From Saprospiraceae bacterium (GTDB lineage Bacteria > Bacteroidota > Bacteroidia > Chitinophagales > Saprospiraceae), in the NCBI GenBank assembly GCA_016719855.1, contig JADJYH010000026.1, positions 1-64,000 on the forward strand: a stretch of 64,000 bases of DNA, read 5' to 3'. Positions within the stretch are counted from its first letter, which is position 1; the number at the start of each line of letters is the position of its first letter. The notes under the pieces are model-generated. The model had not been told where the DNA came from. It saw nothing but the letters and a program-made list of their open reading frames with translations, and made no database searches. This document shows positions 9,005-21,600 of this stretch, in pieces. The translations under genes were made by a program, and so were the position numbers.

Positions 9005-12000
9005 TTATCTTCTCACCTCCACAAACCCAGTGTACTCCTTCATCACTCCATCCACTTCCACGTTCAGGAAGTAGAAATAAGAGCCATCCGGTAGCTTGGT
9101 GTTGCGGTATTCGGCATTCCAACCGTTGTTGTATCTTTTCACGTTGTAAACGCTTTTGCCCCAGCGGTTGTAGATTTTCAGGTCGTTGTTCGGGTACTTA
9201 TCAATATTTTTGATTCTGAACACATCGTTGATACCGTCCCCGTTTGGACTGAAACCAGTGAAGATTTCGATTTCCGTACTGCCGTCAATCACGTTGATGA
9301 GCAGGATGGTGGTGTCGCAGAAGCCGAGGTCATCGCAAATCACGATGCAAGCCTGGTCTGGCCCTTCGTCAAGGCCAACCACATCCACACAAGCGGTTCC
9401 AGTTGAGTTCACTTGGGCGTTATTGGTGAAGGAAATACACTCGTTGTTGAGGAACTCGATACTTCCAAACAGCTCATCCACTGGGATGCAAACCGTCTCT
9501 GTTTCACCCTCAGTCACTTCTACCTGAATGGTGTCAGTGGTAGGCTGGTCAGGTTGCCCCAAGTTGATGAACAAGGTGTCCAAGCAGCCAGCAGGGCTAA
9601 TGGCCACCAGCATCTGCACTTGGTTGTGGTTGTCGAGCAGGATGGTCGGGTGAGGTACGGTTAGTTTGCTCGGCGGCAAATCCAATGAAGAACCACTGGC
9701 GTCGTGCCTGATTTTCATGTTACCGTAAGCCACACCAGGTACTCCTCCGAAAATCGTACCTCCATCAAGTACCCAGTTGCCCAATTGGTCGAGGCTGTTC
9801 ATCTTCACCACCAATTCCTCAAAATCTTGGAACTGGGAACCTGAGCCATAAGTCCATTCCACCAAGGTGTACAGGCCCAGGCCAGGCGTTGGCAGCACAT
9901 CGAAGCCGTCGTAGAAGTTGGTTGATGCTCCGCAATCACCGATTGTGCGCTCGTACAGTTCATCGTTCAGCGTCAAATCGTAGTCCTCCAGGTTCGTCTC
10001 ATCAGTAGGCAGACAGACCTCGGTAAGTGCTGCATTCAGTTGGATAAAGAGCGTATCAATGTAGAACAATTCCTCACCTTGGCATGGGTCGGCACAATCG
10101 TATGCTACCACGTTTTCCGAAATGGTCTGGCAATTGTTGGCATCAACGATGGTCGCCGTGTAGGAAGCAGCCAACAAGTTGGAAATGGAAGCGGTCGTTT
10201 GGCCACTGCTCCATGTTACAGCGTATGGTCCGGTAGCACCTGAGATGGCAAGCGCAATCGAACCCAGGGTGTCGCACTCCTGCGCAACGATGGTTGAAAC
10301 GACTGCCCAATCGTCAGGGCCATCAACCACCACATTCACCAACGAATCGGTGCAGCCGTTTTGCGTCAGCGTCAATTTGTAGATGCCAGCCGGGGCTGCT
10401 GTCCAAGGCGTGTTGCCCATGAACGAATTGTTGGCATCAAAAACCACGTATTCCGAAGCGGACAAAGAAACGATGGCGCCCAGGCCACCAGGACAAGTCG
10501 GGTTGGTGATTTGGATGCTGTCCACCGTGATTTCCGGCTCTGTGAAATCGCCCATGTCTTGAGTGAAAATCTTTTCGCAGCCGTTGTTGTCCGTAACGGT
10601 TACCGTCACGATGCCTTCATAAAGTCCATTTATGCAGAACAAATTGGAGGCGTTGCCAGGCTGGATGTTTCCTGCCGAAGCAACTACCGAGTAGGGCATC
10701 GCACCACCTGTGATTTCAATGCAAATACTACCATTGTGGTTGCCACAGCCAGTGGACAATTGCACGGTGGAATTGGTCGTCAGCGCATCGCCACCAGGTA
10801 CCACCACTACTTCATAAACCTTGCAGGTTGGCTGAAGCAAGTCGGTTATTTCAAGCACGTAGGCTCCTTCGGCAGTATCTGTGATACTCTCCGGATTGTC
10901 CGGTGTGCCAAAGCTTGGAGGAATGCCAGTGCCCAGCAAATTGTAGCTGTACTGGTTGCCGCCCGTGACCGTGAAGGTTAGGCTGCCGTTGGCAAGGCCG
11001 CAGCTTGCATTGGAAATGGTATCAATGTCCACCACCTGTCCACCTGTGGTGGAAACGACGAAGGATTGCGTTGACGAACAACCATTTGCCTCCGTAATAG
11101 TGGCGGTGTAAACGCCAGCGGTCAAGCCAGTCAGCGGATTGCCATTGCCCGAAGTGCTCCAAACTAGCGTGGCACCAACTGGCACACCTGCCAAGGAAAC
11201 TGCCCCATTGCTAGAGCCGCAGCTTGCGGGCGTAGTAGTGGCAGTGGCCGGGAACACGCCCGCCGTCCGCTCAACCACACCTACACCTGCTGCTACGCAG
11301 CCGATGTTGTCCTCAAAAAGAACCAGGAAGGAGCCAGGCGCAAGGCTGCTCAACGTTATCGTTGAACCAATAACTGGAAGGTTCGAACCTACCAATTGGT
11401 TGTTTTCATAAAGGCTGTAAGTGTAAGCAGCTTGGCCGCCACTCACGATAGCGGTGATGCTGCCGTTGTCGGTCGTACAGCCTGCGTCAACCACTGTAAC
11501 ACCTACGGTCAATTGGCTGGAAACAGCATTTATTGTAACTGTTTGCGCCTTGGTGCAGCCCACCGCATCACTCACGGTTATCGTGAAGCACCTGCTGCGA
11601 GGTTGTTGAAAGTAATCGAAGTAAGAGCACTGCTCACTGGGGTCTGGCCAGAAAGCGAGTAGGTGAAAGGCGCTGTGCCACCAGAAAGCGTAACGGTGAG
11701 GCTGCCGTCGCCGTTTGCACCTGTACAATCCGTGGCTGGAATGGTGGAAACGTTGCTGATGTTGATAGCGGGTGTGCCAGTGACGGTTGCCGTTGCAGTT
11801 GACTGGCACTGAGACACTGGCTCTGAAATGGTCACGTTGTACGTTCCTGCACTGAGGTTTGCGATATCCTCAGTGGCACTTTGGTTGCTCCAGGCATAGT
11901 TGTAACCGGAGCCTGTGAGGCTGAGGTTGATAGCACCATTGCTCAAGCCGCAGCTTGCATTGGTGACAGCAAATGTAGCGCTTGGGTTAAAGTCGGCCAC

Positions 12001-15000
12001 GGTGATAGCCTGAAAGGTGGAGACCGTGCAACCACCGTTGTCAACGGCCAGGGTGATGAACTTTGCGCCAGCAGTTGCCCATTTCACTACCATCGTAGAA
12101 TTGGCTTGCGAAGTACCGTTTTGCGTACTGGCATCCACGATTTGGCCACCTGCAAGTGACCAAGTGAGCTGGGCATTGAGGTTAGCAGTGCCATTGAAGT
12201 GCAGCACAACCTCACCGTTTGTGCAAATCACAGGCGATACCGTGAACGAAGCTGTTGGAACTGCAACGCCTGTCAAGTTGAAGGAAGTCGTTGCGGAGCA
12301 ACCGTTCGCCTCGCTGAGGGTGATATTGTAGGTGGTCGAACCAAGGGCGTTGGCGCTAGCCACAAAGGTCAGCGTGTTTCCGTTCACGGCTTCGCCGGAA
12401 TGGATGCCCGTGCCAGTGATGGTGTAGCTGCCAATGCTGGCGCTGAGTTGTACGGTAATGTTTGTGCTTGAACCAACGCAAAGGTTTTGGTTGGCAATTG
12501 GCGTGACAATCGTGGGCGGCGTGGGTTGTGTGAAAACAATTGGGCCGTCCGTGGCAACGCAAGTGCCATCAGCATTTGTCACAACGATGTTGTAAGTGCC
12601 AGCACCGAGGCCGGTGAACACGTTGCTGCTCTGGAAACCATTGCCAATGCTGTACTGCAACGGCGCAGTGCCGCCAGTGGCGGTGATGGTAATGGTGCCG
12701 TCATTGGTACAGTTGTTCGGCTGAACAGCAGCTACGCTGTTGATGGTTGCGCCAATTGGTGCCACAATTACGATTGGATTGTTCAAGTAAGCCACAGGGC
12801 AAGAGCCGTCTGCATTTCTGACATAAACATTGTACGTTCCCGCAAGGAGGCTTGCGAAAGTGCCGCCGCCCTGCCACACGATGCCGCTGCCGCTGTCCAG
12901 ACCATACTCGATGGCGCTTACACCGGAGGCATTGATTTCGATGCTGGCGTCCGATTTGTTGCAATCGGAAATCGGCGAAACGACCACGTTGTTCAGCACG
13001 GGCTTGTTGACAACATTCACGGTTACCTGGCTGGTGTTCACGCAGCCATAAGTGTTGGTCGCAGTCAGCGTGTAAGTCGTTGTCGTGTTTGGGCTGGCAA
13101 CTGGGTTGAACGGGTCGGTAACGTCCAGGCCAGTGAGCGGACTCCACACGGCGGAGGTGATGTTGTCCGGCGTCTCCAAGGTCACGGACAGGCCGTCGCA
13201 GATGTTGTAGCTGCTGACCGGGGCATCGCCGGGAGATGGAAAAACGGTGACGAAATCCATGAAAGTTGCAGAGCAACCGCTCTGGGTCGTCACCGTCAAT
13301 GAAACCTCAAAATTCCCGGAGGAAGAATACGTGTGAGAAGGAGATTGGCTGGTATCTGCAGCACTGTTGTCTCCAAAATCCCAACTCCAGGAAGTTATGG
13401 TTTCGCTTGAAGTAGATGTGTTTGTAAAGTCCAAGGCATCACTTTCGCAGGCATCTGGCGCCGTAAAGGCAGGTGCAAGCGTGGCGCATGGGTCGTTGGA
13501 GCAGTCATCGGCTGGCAAGTTGGAGAGGCAGATGGTGATTGGCTCACCTTGCGAACCCAGCGGTGCGATGTACTGATTCACGTTAGAATTGGCACTGTTC
13601 GGTGGAAGGAATGGGTCGTTGTCAGGCATCAAATACACCAGACCACCTTGGCAAATGCTATCATTTTTAAAAGTAAAAATTGGCGTTTTGACGCCCTGTT
13701 GGTAAACGTTCAAGTTGGTGGGGTTAGCAAGCTGGAACGAGATGTAGTCGCTGGTCGGTTCTTCTATTGGCGCTACATCAATGCTGCCAACTTCCCAGTC
13801 GCCCTCAAGGTCAGTCAAGCTTCCCACCTGAAAGCCTCCGGTAGGCACTTTTACCACCACCTGTGCGCTACTGGTAGCGTTCCAAGGTGCCGTCCAGGTA
13901 GTATCGGAAATAATGGATACCTGAATAATATCGCCTGGTAGTTCTTCAAGTTCATAAGTAATCAAGCAAGTCGGTGGCGCTGGCGGCACCGCATCGCAGA
14001 TGACAGCGCTTTTTGCAAGGCAAATTGGAGCATCCGCTGCTCCGTAACCCAGTACTGAGATGTACTGGCCTGCTGTGCTGTTTTGGCTATTTGGCGCAGT
14101 GAAAGGGTCATCATCGAGCATGAACCGAATGCTGTCACCCGTGCAAGTACCTGTATTGTCGAAGGTAAAAAGATGTATCGTGTTCCCGTCTACATAAGGT
14201 AGGCTCTGGGTTGGGCTTTGAAGGCTAAAGGTGATGTAATCGTGCGTTGGGTCTTCGATTGGTGCAGTAATTACCTCACTTATTGCGAAGTCAACTCCAG
14301 GCGTCTGGTCGGTGACGTTTGCGGCTACAAAACCACCTGTTGGCACTTTCAACGTCACCTGCAAATTGGAGGTCGTGTTGAATGGAGCGTTCCAAGTGGT
14401 ATCTGTAATCATGTTGACCTCATATTTTCCATTGCCAAGGTCGTTCATGTCGTAAGTCAGAATACAACTAGGTGGAACGCAACCAGTAAGTGTGTAAGTA
14501 CCAACCGGGTTTTGGCAATTGTTCGTGATGTCTTGGACATAGAAAGAATAAGTTCCCTCAGCCAGGCTGTCGAAGGTAGAAGATGACTGCCAAGGACCAT
14601 TTGAGCTCATGGAATACTCCAGGACACCACCGTTTGCACTGATGGCATTGATGGTAATGCTGCCGTTCGTACCCCCACAATCAGGGTTGGTCAGGTCCAC
14701 GCTTTGCACAATCGCTGCGAGCGGGCCATCGAGTTCGAACTCACCAACCTCCACGATGCAAATGCCAATAATATCCCTAACGGCAACATAGAAGGTATTG
14801 CCAGCGGCAAGGTTCGAGAATACGGGAGTGTTCTGCCAAACCACCTGCGGTGTGCCGTATGTAATGCTGTACTGCATGGGCAAACCATTGCTGTTTGTAG
14901 CATCAATGGTGATGCTGCCGTCAGCGACGCCGCAAGCAGAAGGAGAAACTAGCGCAACGTCATATACCTCAATACCACAGTTGCTAATTGGTGTACAATC

Positions 15001-15528
15001 GGCATCGAACGATGTGTAATTGCCAGCATAAGCATCCACCCCTTGACCAGCACCAAGTACAGTGAGGTAATTTTTAATGCCAAGGTTCTGTGAGTTTGGC
15101 TCCAAGAATGGGTCGGTGTCGTTGTTGATGATTTCAACGGGGCCAGTGCAGCTACCCGTGTTCATGTAGCTGAACATGGGGATTTCCACGCCGTTGGTGT
15201 AGGTAATCTGGCTGCCCGGAATGGGTGCATCCAAACCATAAATATAGTAAACAAAGCCGGGGGCTTCCATTGGCGAGGTTACCGTGCTGATGAGCTTCCA
15301 GACGCCCTTTATATTGGTGATGGTACCAGGTGCAAAACCGCCAACAGGCACCCGCATGGTAACTTGCCCTGCGGTTGTGGTGCTGAGTGGATTAGCCCAG
15401 TTGGTCTCAGGTTTGAAAAGTACCTGATACGTCTGGTTATCGGAAAGGAGCTTGACTTTAAACTTGACCTGTGCGGTAAGTGTGCCAAAAAAGAGGAATA
15501 AAGCTACAAGTGTAAGCTGAGGTTTCAT
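9005..15528 (-). CDS. Giant T9SS type B surface protein with SprB-like repeats, frameshifted near 11590
   Basis: About 2170 residues. Start chosen at MKPQLTLVALFLFFGTLTAQ (15528), a clear signal peptide; a longer in-frame start at 15597 is not exported-like. Order: beta-rich module A (residues ~20-175), two SprB-like units (~185-350), module copies B (~355-510) and C (~520-675), a PKD domain (SWSWDFGDNSAADTSQSPSH, ~690-765), an Ig-like stretch with AVWSPLTGL, then many repeats of the form GTYNVTVTDANGC. The frame breaks near 11590 (NNLAAG to CFTITVSDAVGC). The C-terminus is a gliding-motility-associated type B sorting domain: GFSPNGDGINDVFRIKNID, LKIYNRWGKSVYN, LPDGSYFYFLNVE. Such proteins are exported by T9SS with PorP/SprF-type partners and act as adhesins or gliding filaments. 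A paralogue lies 300 bases upstream. Confidence 0.9.
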
Positions 15529-15825
15529 GATAAATGAGTGATTAGCTTCACGAAAAACAGTTTGCACTGAAAAATGACAGGGAGAATTACAAGGCAATCA
15601 AACCGGGCAAAACGCCATCATCCAGCGAAACCACGACCAGTTACAGGGGGGAGAATAAACCGGGGGAATTTTTTATAAAACGTTGATTACTAGGGGATTT
15701 TCAAAAACAAGGCCAAACTTGGCCACCTTCGAAATCAAGCGGTTTGAATGCCCTGAAATTGGGAACTTTCCAATCGCCTGACGACATTGAAGCCGTTCTT
15801 AAAAATCAATAAATTTGGATTCACA
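15529..15825. other. Spacer between two T9SS genes
   Basis: Roughly 300 bases without a gene. It must hold the 3' end of the upstream and the promoter of the downstream minus-strand gene; no clear terminator or TAnnTTTG box was recognised. Confidence 0.4.
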
Positions 15826-17899
15826 TCATTTCATCAGGTTTACTTCACCTGAGAACATGATAATTTCACCATCAATAAATTCAACGTTCATAGTGTACAG
15901 GTAGGTACCCGGATCAGCGGGCTTGTTTTTTGTGATGCCGATCCATCCGGCATTTGTATCATTCGGCAGGAATTGCTCTTTTGCTTCGAACATGAGGCCC
16001 CCCCAGCGATCGAAGACCTGCATGGAATGGATGGCCACAATCTCAAATCCACCATACGGGTAAAATGAGTCATTGATGCCGTCATGGTTAGGGCTGAAAG
16101 CGTTCGGGATGAAAATGTCCCTAGATTTACGCACCGCAATATTGACAAAATCGTCAATGGTACAGCCCGCAGTATCTGTCATTTGCAAGGTATAGGTAGT
16201 ATTTTCAGTAGGCGTTGCCACTGGGTCAGGGCAATCGGTACAGCTCAGGCCATCCGCTGGCGTCCATTCAAAAAATACGTTTTCAAAAGGAAAATAGGCT
16301 GTTTCAAACCTAATTTCTTCGCCGTATTTAATGTCATGGCTTTCACCAATTTCAAGCTTTAACTCTTGTTTGGCAGCCACGATAAAATCTTCCGAAGCTG
16401 TGCAGCCTTTGCCATCTTCCACCACCAAGCGCATCGGCATACCGGGTTCCAATTGAAACTTGGAACCATCTGCAACACTTTCACCTCCAATGATTTCAGC
16501 TTCCCAGCCACCTTGTGCATTTGAAATGCCGATTATTTCGAGAAGGCCTTTTTCACCGAAGCATTTTGGCTCCGTCAAACGATAATCTATTTCGATTGCA
16601 GGAGGTTCAGCGATTGTGAAGCTGGCTTCTCCCACACAACCAAATTCGACATCAGTGACTGTTACGGAGTACGTACCATAAGGCAATTGCCATGCTGCTG
16701 AAGAATTGCCGGCATTTGCATTGCTTGACCAATTGAAATCGAAAACTTGACCACCTGATGGGCTAATTGGGTACAAATCAATCAAGCCATTATCGGCACC
16801 ATTGCACGCGACATCTTTGACCACGGTTTGTGAAAAAATCATGTACCCAGCCGCATTCACGGTAGCTGAACCTGTTGCGGTACACCCATTGTCATCCGAA
16901 ACGGTCACGTTGTAGGTCCCGTTGGTAATTGAAGAAAGGATTGAGTCTGTCTCAGTCGGGAACCCTTCCCAATTATAGTGGTAGTTTCCAGCAATTGTCC
17001 CTCCATAAGCCTTAAAAACTTGGGCCTCACCATCCATGTTGCCTTCACAGGGAATGTCCAAACCCAACATTTCGATATGGAGCGCAACCGCTGGTTCCAC
17101 CACCACCACGTTTGTGGCGCTGGTACTATCCAAGTTGTCAACAATGGTAAAAATATAATCCCCAGCAGTCATGTTGGGGAAATCGTAGTTGCCCTCAAAG
17201 GCAACTATTTGACTTGAACCAGAGACGTTTGTCGTCTGGTTCAACCAATTTACGGTGTAAGGCTCCGTACCACCAGAAACCACGACGGAAATAATAGTCG
17301 CATCGCCGTGGCATGGCACGGTATCGCTGGCCGGAGTCGCTGAGAACGCTAGCGGCGGACACGCAACGAAATCTGCGGTGGAATTGCCTGAATAGGCATT
17401 CACGCCATTGCCAGCGCCAATCAAGCTAAAATAATTGTCCACACTAATATTGATGGAATTGTTGGGCAGGTTCAGCGGGTCAGTCAGGTTGTCAATGATT
17501 TCGACCGCCGTACAACCGAGGCTGTTCTTAAAAGGAAAACATTGGCATTTGCACGCCATTGGTATAGGTGGCATTGGAAATGGGCTGCAACAATCCAAAA
17601 GTAAAATAATCATACCCGGGCGCTTCAGTTGGAGAGACAAAGACACCCGTGGATGCCCACTGCCCCGTAATGGTCTGAAAATTTGACAGTTGAAGCTTAC
17701 CCGTAGCAGCTTTCAAGGTGATGCCAGCACCACTGGTGATACTCGAAGGTGGCATCCAGGTAACGGAAGGTATTACTGAAACAGTGTAGGAACTGTTACT
17801 AGGGTTTTGTTCGATTGTTCCGCTTAATTGTGCAAACGCAGGGAAAACAAACAGAAACATGGGGGGCACGAATAGGAGAATCCGTATGAGGTTCGACAT
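15826..17899 (-). CDS. T9SS type B surface protein, frameshifted near 17530
   Basis: Signal peptide MSNLIRILLFVPPMFLFVFPAFAQ, then one copy of the same beta-rich module found three times in the next gene downstream (ITLKAATGKLQLSN, EAPGYDYFTFGLLQP, TYTNGVQMPMFSF, then NLTDPLNLPNNSINISVDNYFSLIGAGNGVNAYSG). A T- or A-run indel near 17530 breaks the frame inside this module (MPMFSF to FKNSLGCTAVEII). The middle holds several SprB-like repeats (GNYDFPNMTAGDYIFTIVD, GTYNVTVSDDNGCTATG, GTYSVTVTDVEFGCVG). The end is a type B sorting domain (FIPNAFSPNHDGINDSFYPY, MQVFDRWGGLMFEA, PGTYLYTMNVEF). About 690 residues, so a shorter paralogue of its neighbour. Role inferred as a cell-surface adhesin or mucilage component. 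Confidence 0.88.
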
Positions 17900-18057
17900 A
17901 GCTCGTGCATTTTTAATTTCCTGTGGATGGCAAGAACTATGCTAAAATTTTAAACAGGCCAACAGTAAGACCAGTATGCAACCTTAAAAAACAAGAAAGC
18001 GCAAAATAAATTTATCCGTAAAACACTTTTTCACAACGACTTGAGTTCAATTTTGCA

Positions 18058-18097
18058 AAAAAAAAAGACTGCCAGAAAATTCTTGGCAGCCTTTTTA
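18058..18097 (-). terminator. Rho-independent terminator for the lipocalin-like gene
   Basis: On the minus strand a GGCTGCCA / TGGCAGTC stem with a 9-base loop is followed by a run of ten T. It lies 17 bases past the stop of the lipoprotein gene. Confidence 0.8.
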
Positions 18098-18113
18098 CCT
18101 CAGTGAATAAATT

Positions 18114-18551
18114 TCAATTTGCCTTCTCCAAAACAATCGTGGAAGAGGTCAATGCCGCCTGTGTGGTGTCAGCAGGGTTGCGCTTTACGATGGTAACCTC
18201 ACTGCCACTACAGTTCAAAATTTTCATGTTGTCGCTGTAAGCAGCGCCATTTGTCGCTCCTATCGTGGCCCAGGAAAGGGTTTGGCCAGTGGCATCCAAA
18301 ACGTACGAGCCGTGGAACTCTCCACTTGGCCCTCCAGATTTGATGGTCACGCTGTCAGCCGTGAAGCTGTAAGTCGTTTTCAACATCATCTCTTTTGCCA
18401 TGTCCAAAACGGATTTGTCCAGTTTTTCAGACGTTACTTCTGCCGATTTGACCTTCCATTCGCCCTCCATCGAGCAGCTGGAATCACTACCACAAGCAGC
18501 CAAGCTGGCAACAATTATAGTTGCCAAAAAATAGAAACTCAGTTTTTTCAT
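18114..18551 (-). CDS. Lipocalin-like lipoprotein
   Basis: 145 residues. The start MKKLSFYFLATIIVASLAACGSDSS carries a lipoprotein signal with the lipobox LAAC at residues 17-20. The mature part begins with the Bacteroidota lipocalin-like pattern CSMEGEWKVKSAEV and continues with alternating strands (TYSFTADSVTIKSGGPSGEFHGSYVL, TLSWATIG, SEVTIVKRN). Small ligand binding or an envelope-stress role is typical but not shown. It has its own strong terminator, and the pyruvate carboxylase gene ends about 50 bases upstream on the same strand. Confidence 0.8.
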   Translation of the reverse strand: MKKLSFYFLATIIVASLAACGSDSSCSMEGEWKVKSAEVTSEKLDKSVLDMAKEMMLKTTYSFTADSVTIKSGGPSGEFHGSYVLDATGQTLSWATIGATNGAAYSDNMKILNCSGSEVTIVKRNPADTTQAALTSSTIVLEKAN

Positions 18552-18604
18552 TGATTGAAGATTTTTGAATTGAATTTATGAATAATTAAAATGAATAAAA
18601 AATA

Positions 18605-21600
18605 TCATGCCAGCTCTATCACAGCGTCCCCTTGGTGTACCAAAGTTTTTTCAGGCAGGAAAATTTTCTTAACCAAACCTGCCATTGGCGCAGCCACCGT
18701 GCTCTCCATTTTCATGGCCTCGATGGTGAAAAGCGGTTGGTTTTGCTTCACCATATCGCCTTCCTTCACCAAAACACTGCCTAGACTGCCCTGCAATGGC
18801 GCCCCAACCTCGGCTGGCCCCTCCGCCTTTTTATTGAGCACCACAGTGGATTTCACACTTTTGTCCTTCACTTTCAGCGAGCGGGCTGTCCCGTTGTACC
18901 GGAAAAAAATCAAACGGTTGCCCTCGATGTCTGGCTCAGTCATGTTTTGGAACGTGATGAGCAGTGTTTTGCCTTCGGCAATTTCGATCAACACCTCTTC
19001 AATTGGCCTCATGCCAAAGAAAAACACTTTTGACGGAAGTCTGCTTACATCTCCAAACTCTTCCGAGTGTGCATGGTACTCTTCAAACACTTTTGGGTAA
19101 AGTTTGTAAGACAAAAAATCGTTCAACTGGTAGCCGGTGCCAAATTTCTCCGAAAACGCCCGCTGCTCCGCCTCAAAATCCACGGGTGGCAAATGCTCGT
19201 TGGCGTCGCCCATCAGTTGCGCTTCTCCCTTCAGCACTACTTCCACAATCCTCGGTGGGAAGCCGCCCTCCACTTGCCCAAGCTCACCCCGCACTAACGA
19301 CTTCACGCTGTCGGGGAAGGCAAGTGCGTCGCCCCGCTCCAGCACGTCCGCTGGGCTGAGGTCGTTGGCAGTCATGAACATGGCCAAGTCGCCCACCACT
19401 TTGGAGCTGGGCGTCACCTTCACGATGTCGCCGAGCAGCAGGTTCGCCTGACGGTAGTTTTCTTTTATTTGGTCAAACTTGTGCTCCAATCCCAGCGACC
19501 TTGCCTGTGGCCGCAAGTTGGTGTACTGCCCGCCCGGAATCTCGTGATCGTAAACCTCTGCCGTGCCAGCCCTCAGTTCACCCTCGAAGGGGTAGTACAT
19601 TTCCCGCACTGCCTCCCAATAGTTGGAAAATTGATTCAGGCTGTGCAGATTCATCTTGTTTTCACGACGATGGCCATCGAGTGCTGCCACCATCGAGTTG
19701 AAATTGGGCTGCGATGTGAGGCCGGACATGCTTGCCAGCGCCACATCCACCATATCCACCCCAGCCTCGATGGCCGTCAGGTAAGTAGCCGCCTGAATTC
19801 CCGCCGTGTCGTGAGTATGCAGGTGTATCGGGATTTCGATGTGCTTTTTAAGTTCCACAATGAGCGTCCGGGCGGCCTGTGGTTTCAGTAGCCCCGCCAT
19901 GTCCTTGATGGCAAGGATATGTGCCCCGGCATCCTCCAGCCGCCGGGCAAGGTCGAGGTAGTACGGCAGGTGGTACTTCGGCCTTTTCTCATCAAAAATG
20001 TCGGAAGTATAGCAAATACAGGCCTCCGCAATCACGTTCGTGCGTTCCCGAACCGTGCGGATGCTCGTGAGCATGGACGGAACGTAGTTCAAACTGTCGA
20101 AAATCCGGAAGATGTCAATGCCAGTTTTGGCGGCTTGCTCGATGAATTTTTCCACCAAATTGTTCGGATAGGCGGTGTAGCCGACGGCGTTTGTGCCACG
20201 CAGCAGCATCTGCAACAGTGTGTTCGGGATTGCCTCCCTCAGCAATTCGAGCCTCCGCCAGGGACATTCGTGCAAAAACCGCAGCGCCACGTCGAATGTT
20301 GCACCGCCCCAAACCTCCATGCTGAAAAGCTCGTGGCCGTGCGCTTGCGCAAATTTTTCAGCCACGTGCATCATGTCGTACGTACGAACCCTTGTAGCCA
20401 GCAGCGACTGGTGTGCATCTCGAAAAGTGGTGTCGGTAAAATGAATTTGACGCTGGTTTTTCAGCCATCCGGCAAATTTTTCAGGTCCCAACTTGTCCAA
20501 TTTTTGCTTTGTACCGGGCAGCCAGCCGCTGGCTGTTTTTTGAGGAGCAACATCAGGGATTTGCGGCTTGCGCAATTTTTTGTTCCCGTCAATGAACGGC
20601 ACATCCGGGTTACCGTTCACTATCGTCTCGGCGAGGTAGCGCAAAATCTTCGTGCCACGGTCTTTCCGCACTGGCATAACGAGCAGTTCGGGGTGCTCCG
20701 CAATGAAGTTGACGGTCGCCTTGCCCGCTATGAAGTCGCTGTTCTTGACCAGGTTTTCAAGAAAACCGATGTTCGTCTCAACGCCCCGCACCCGGAACTC
20801 CAGCAGCGCCCGAAACAACCGCTCGCAGGCCCCCTGGAAAGTGCGCCCCCAAGCCGTCACCTTCACCAGCATTGAGTCGAAGTACGGCGAAATCTGCGAA
20901 CCAGCGTAGGCATTGCCGCCGTCCAACCGGATGCCAAAACCAGCCGGGCTGCGATAGGCGATGATGGTGCCGTAGTCCGGCTTGAAGTTCTCGGCAGGGC
21001 GCTCGGTGGTGATGCGGCACTGCACAGCAAACCCGTGGCATTCCACGTCTTTTTGGTGGCCGATGCGCAGCTTGGCATCGTTCAAGCCGTGGCCTTCGGC
21101 AATAAGGATTTGCGACCGCACGATGTCAATGCCCGTCACCTCCTCCGTCACTGTGTGCTCCACCTGCACCCGTGGGTTCACCTCGATGAAATAGACGTTT
21201 TCTTCAGCATCCAGCAGGAACTCGACCGTTCCGGCATTATTGTACCGCACGGAGTGGCCAATTTTCAGGGCGTAGTCGTAGAGTTTTTGTCGGGTTTCAT
21301 TGCGCAAATTGAGTGACGGGGCTATTTCCACCACCTTCTGAAAGCGGCGCTGCACAGAGCAGTCCCGCTCAAACAGGTGGACGATGCACCCGCTGTTGTC
21401 CCCCAACAACTGCACCTCGATATGCTTTGGGTTTTCGATGAATTTTTCCAAAAAAACCGTGTCGTCGCCGAAGGCGTTGCCTGCTTCTTTTTTGGCTTCT
21501 GGGTAGTTTTTTAGCAGTTCCTCTTCCGTCCGGCAAACCCTCATGCCCCTACCACCGCCGCCCGAAGCTGCCTTCAAAATGACCGGGTAGCCGATTTTGG

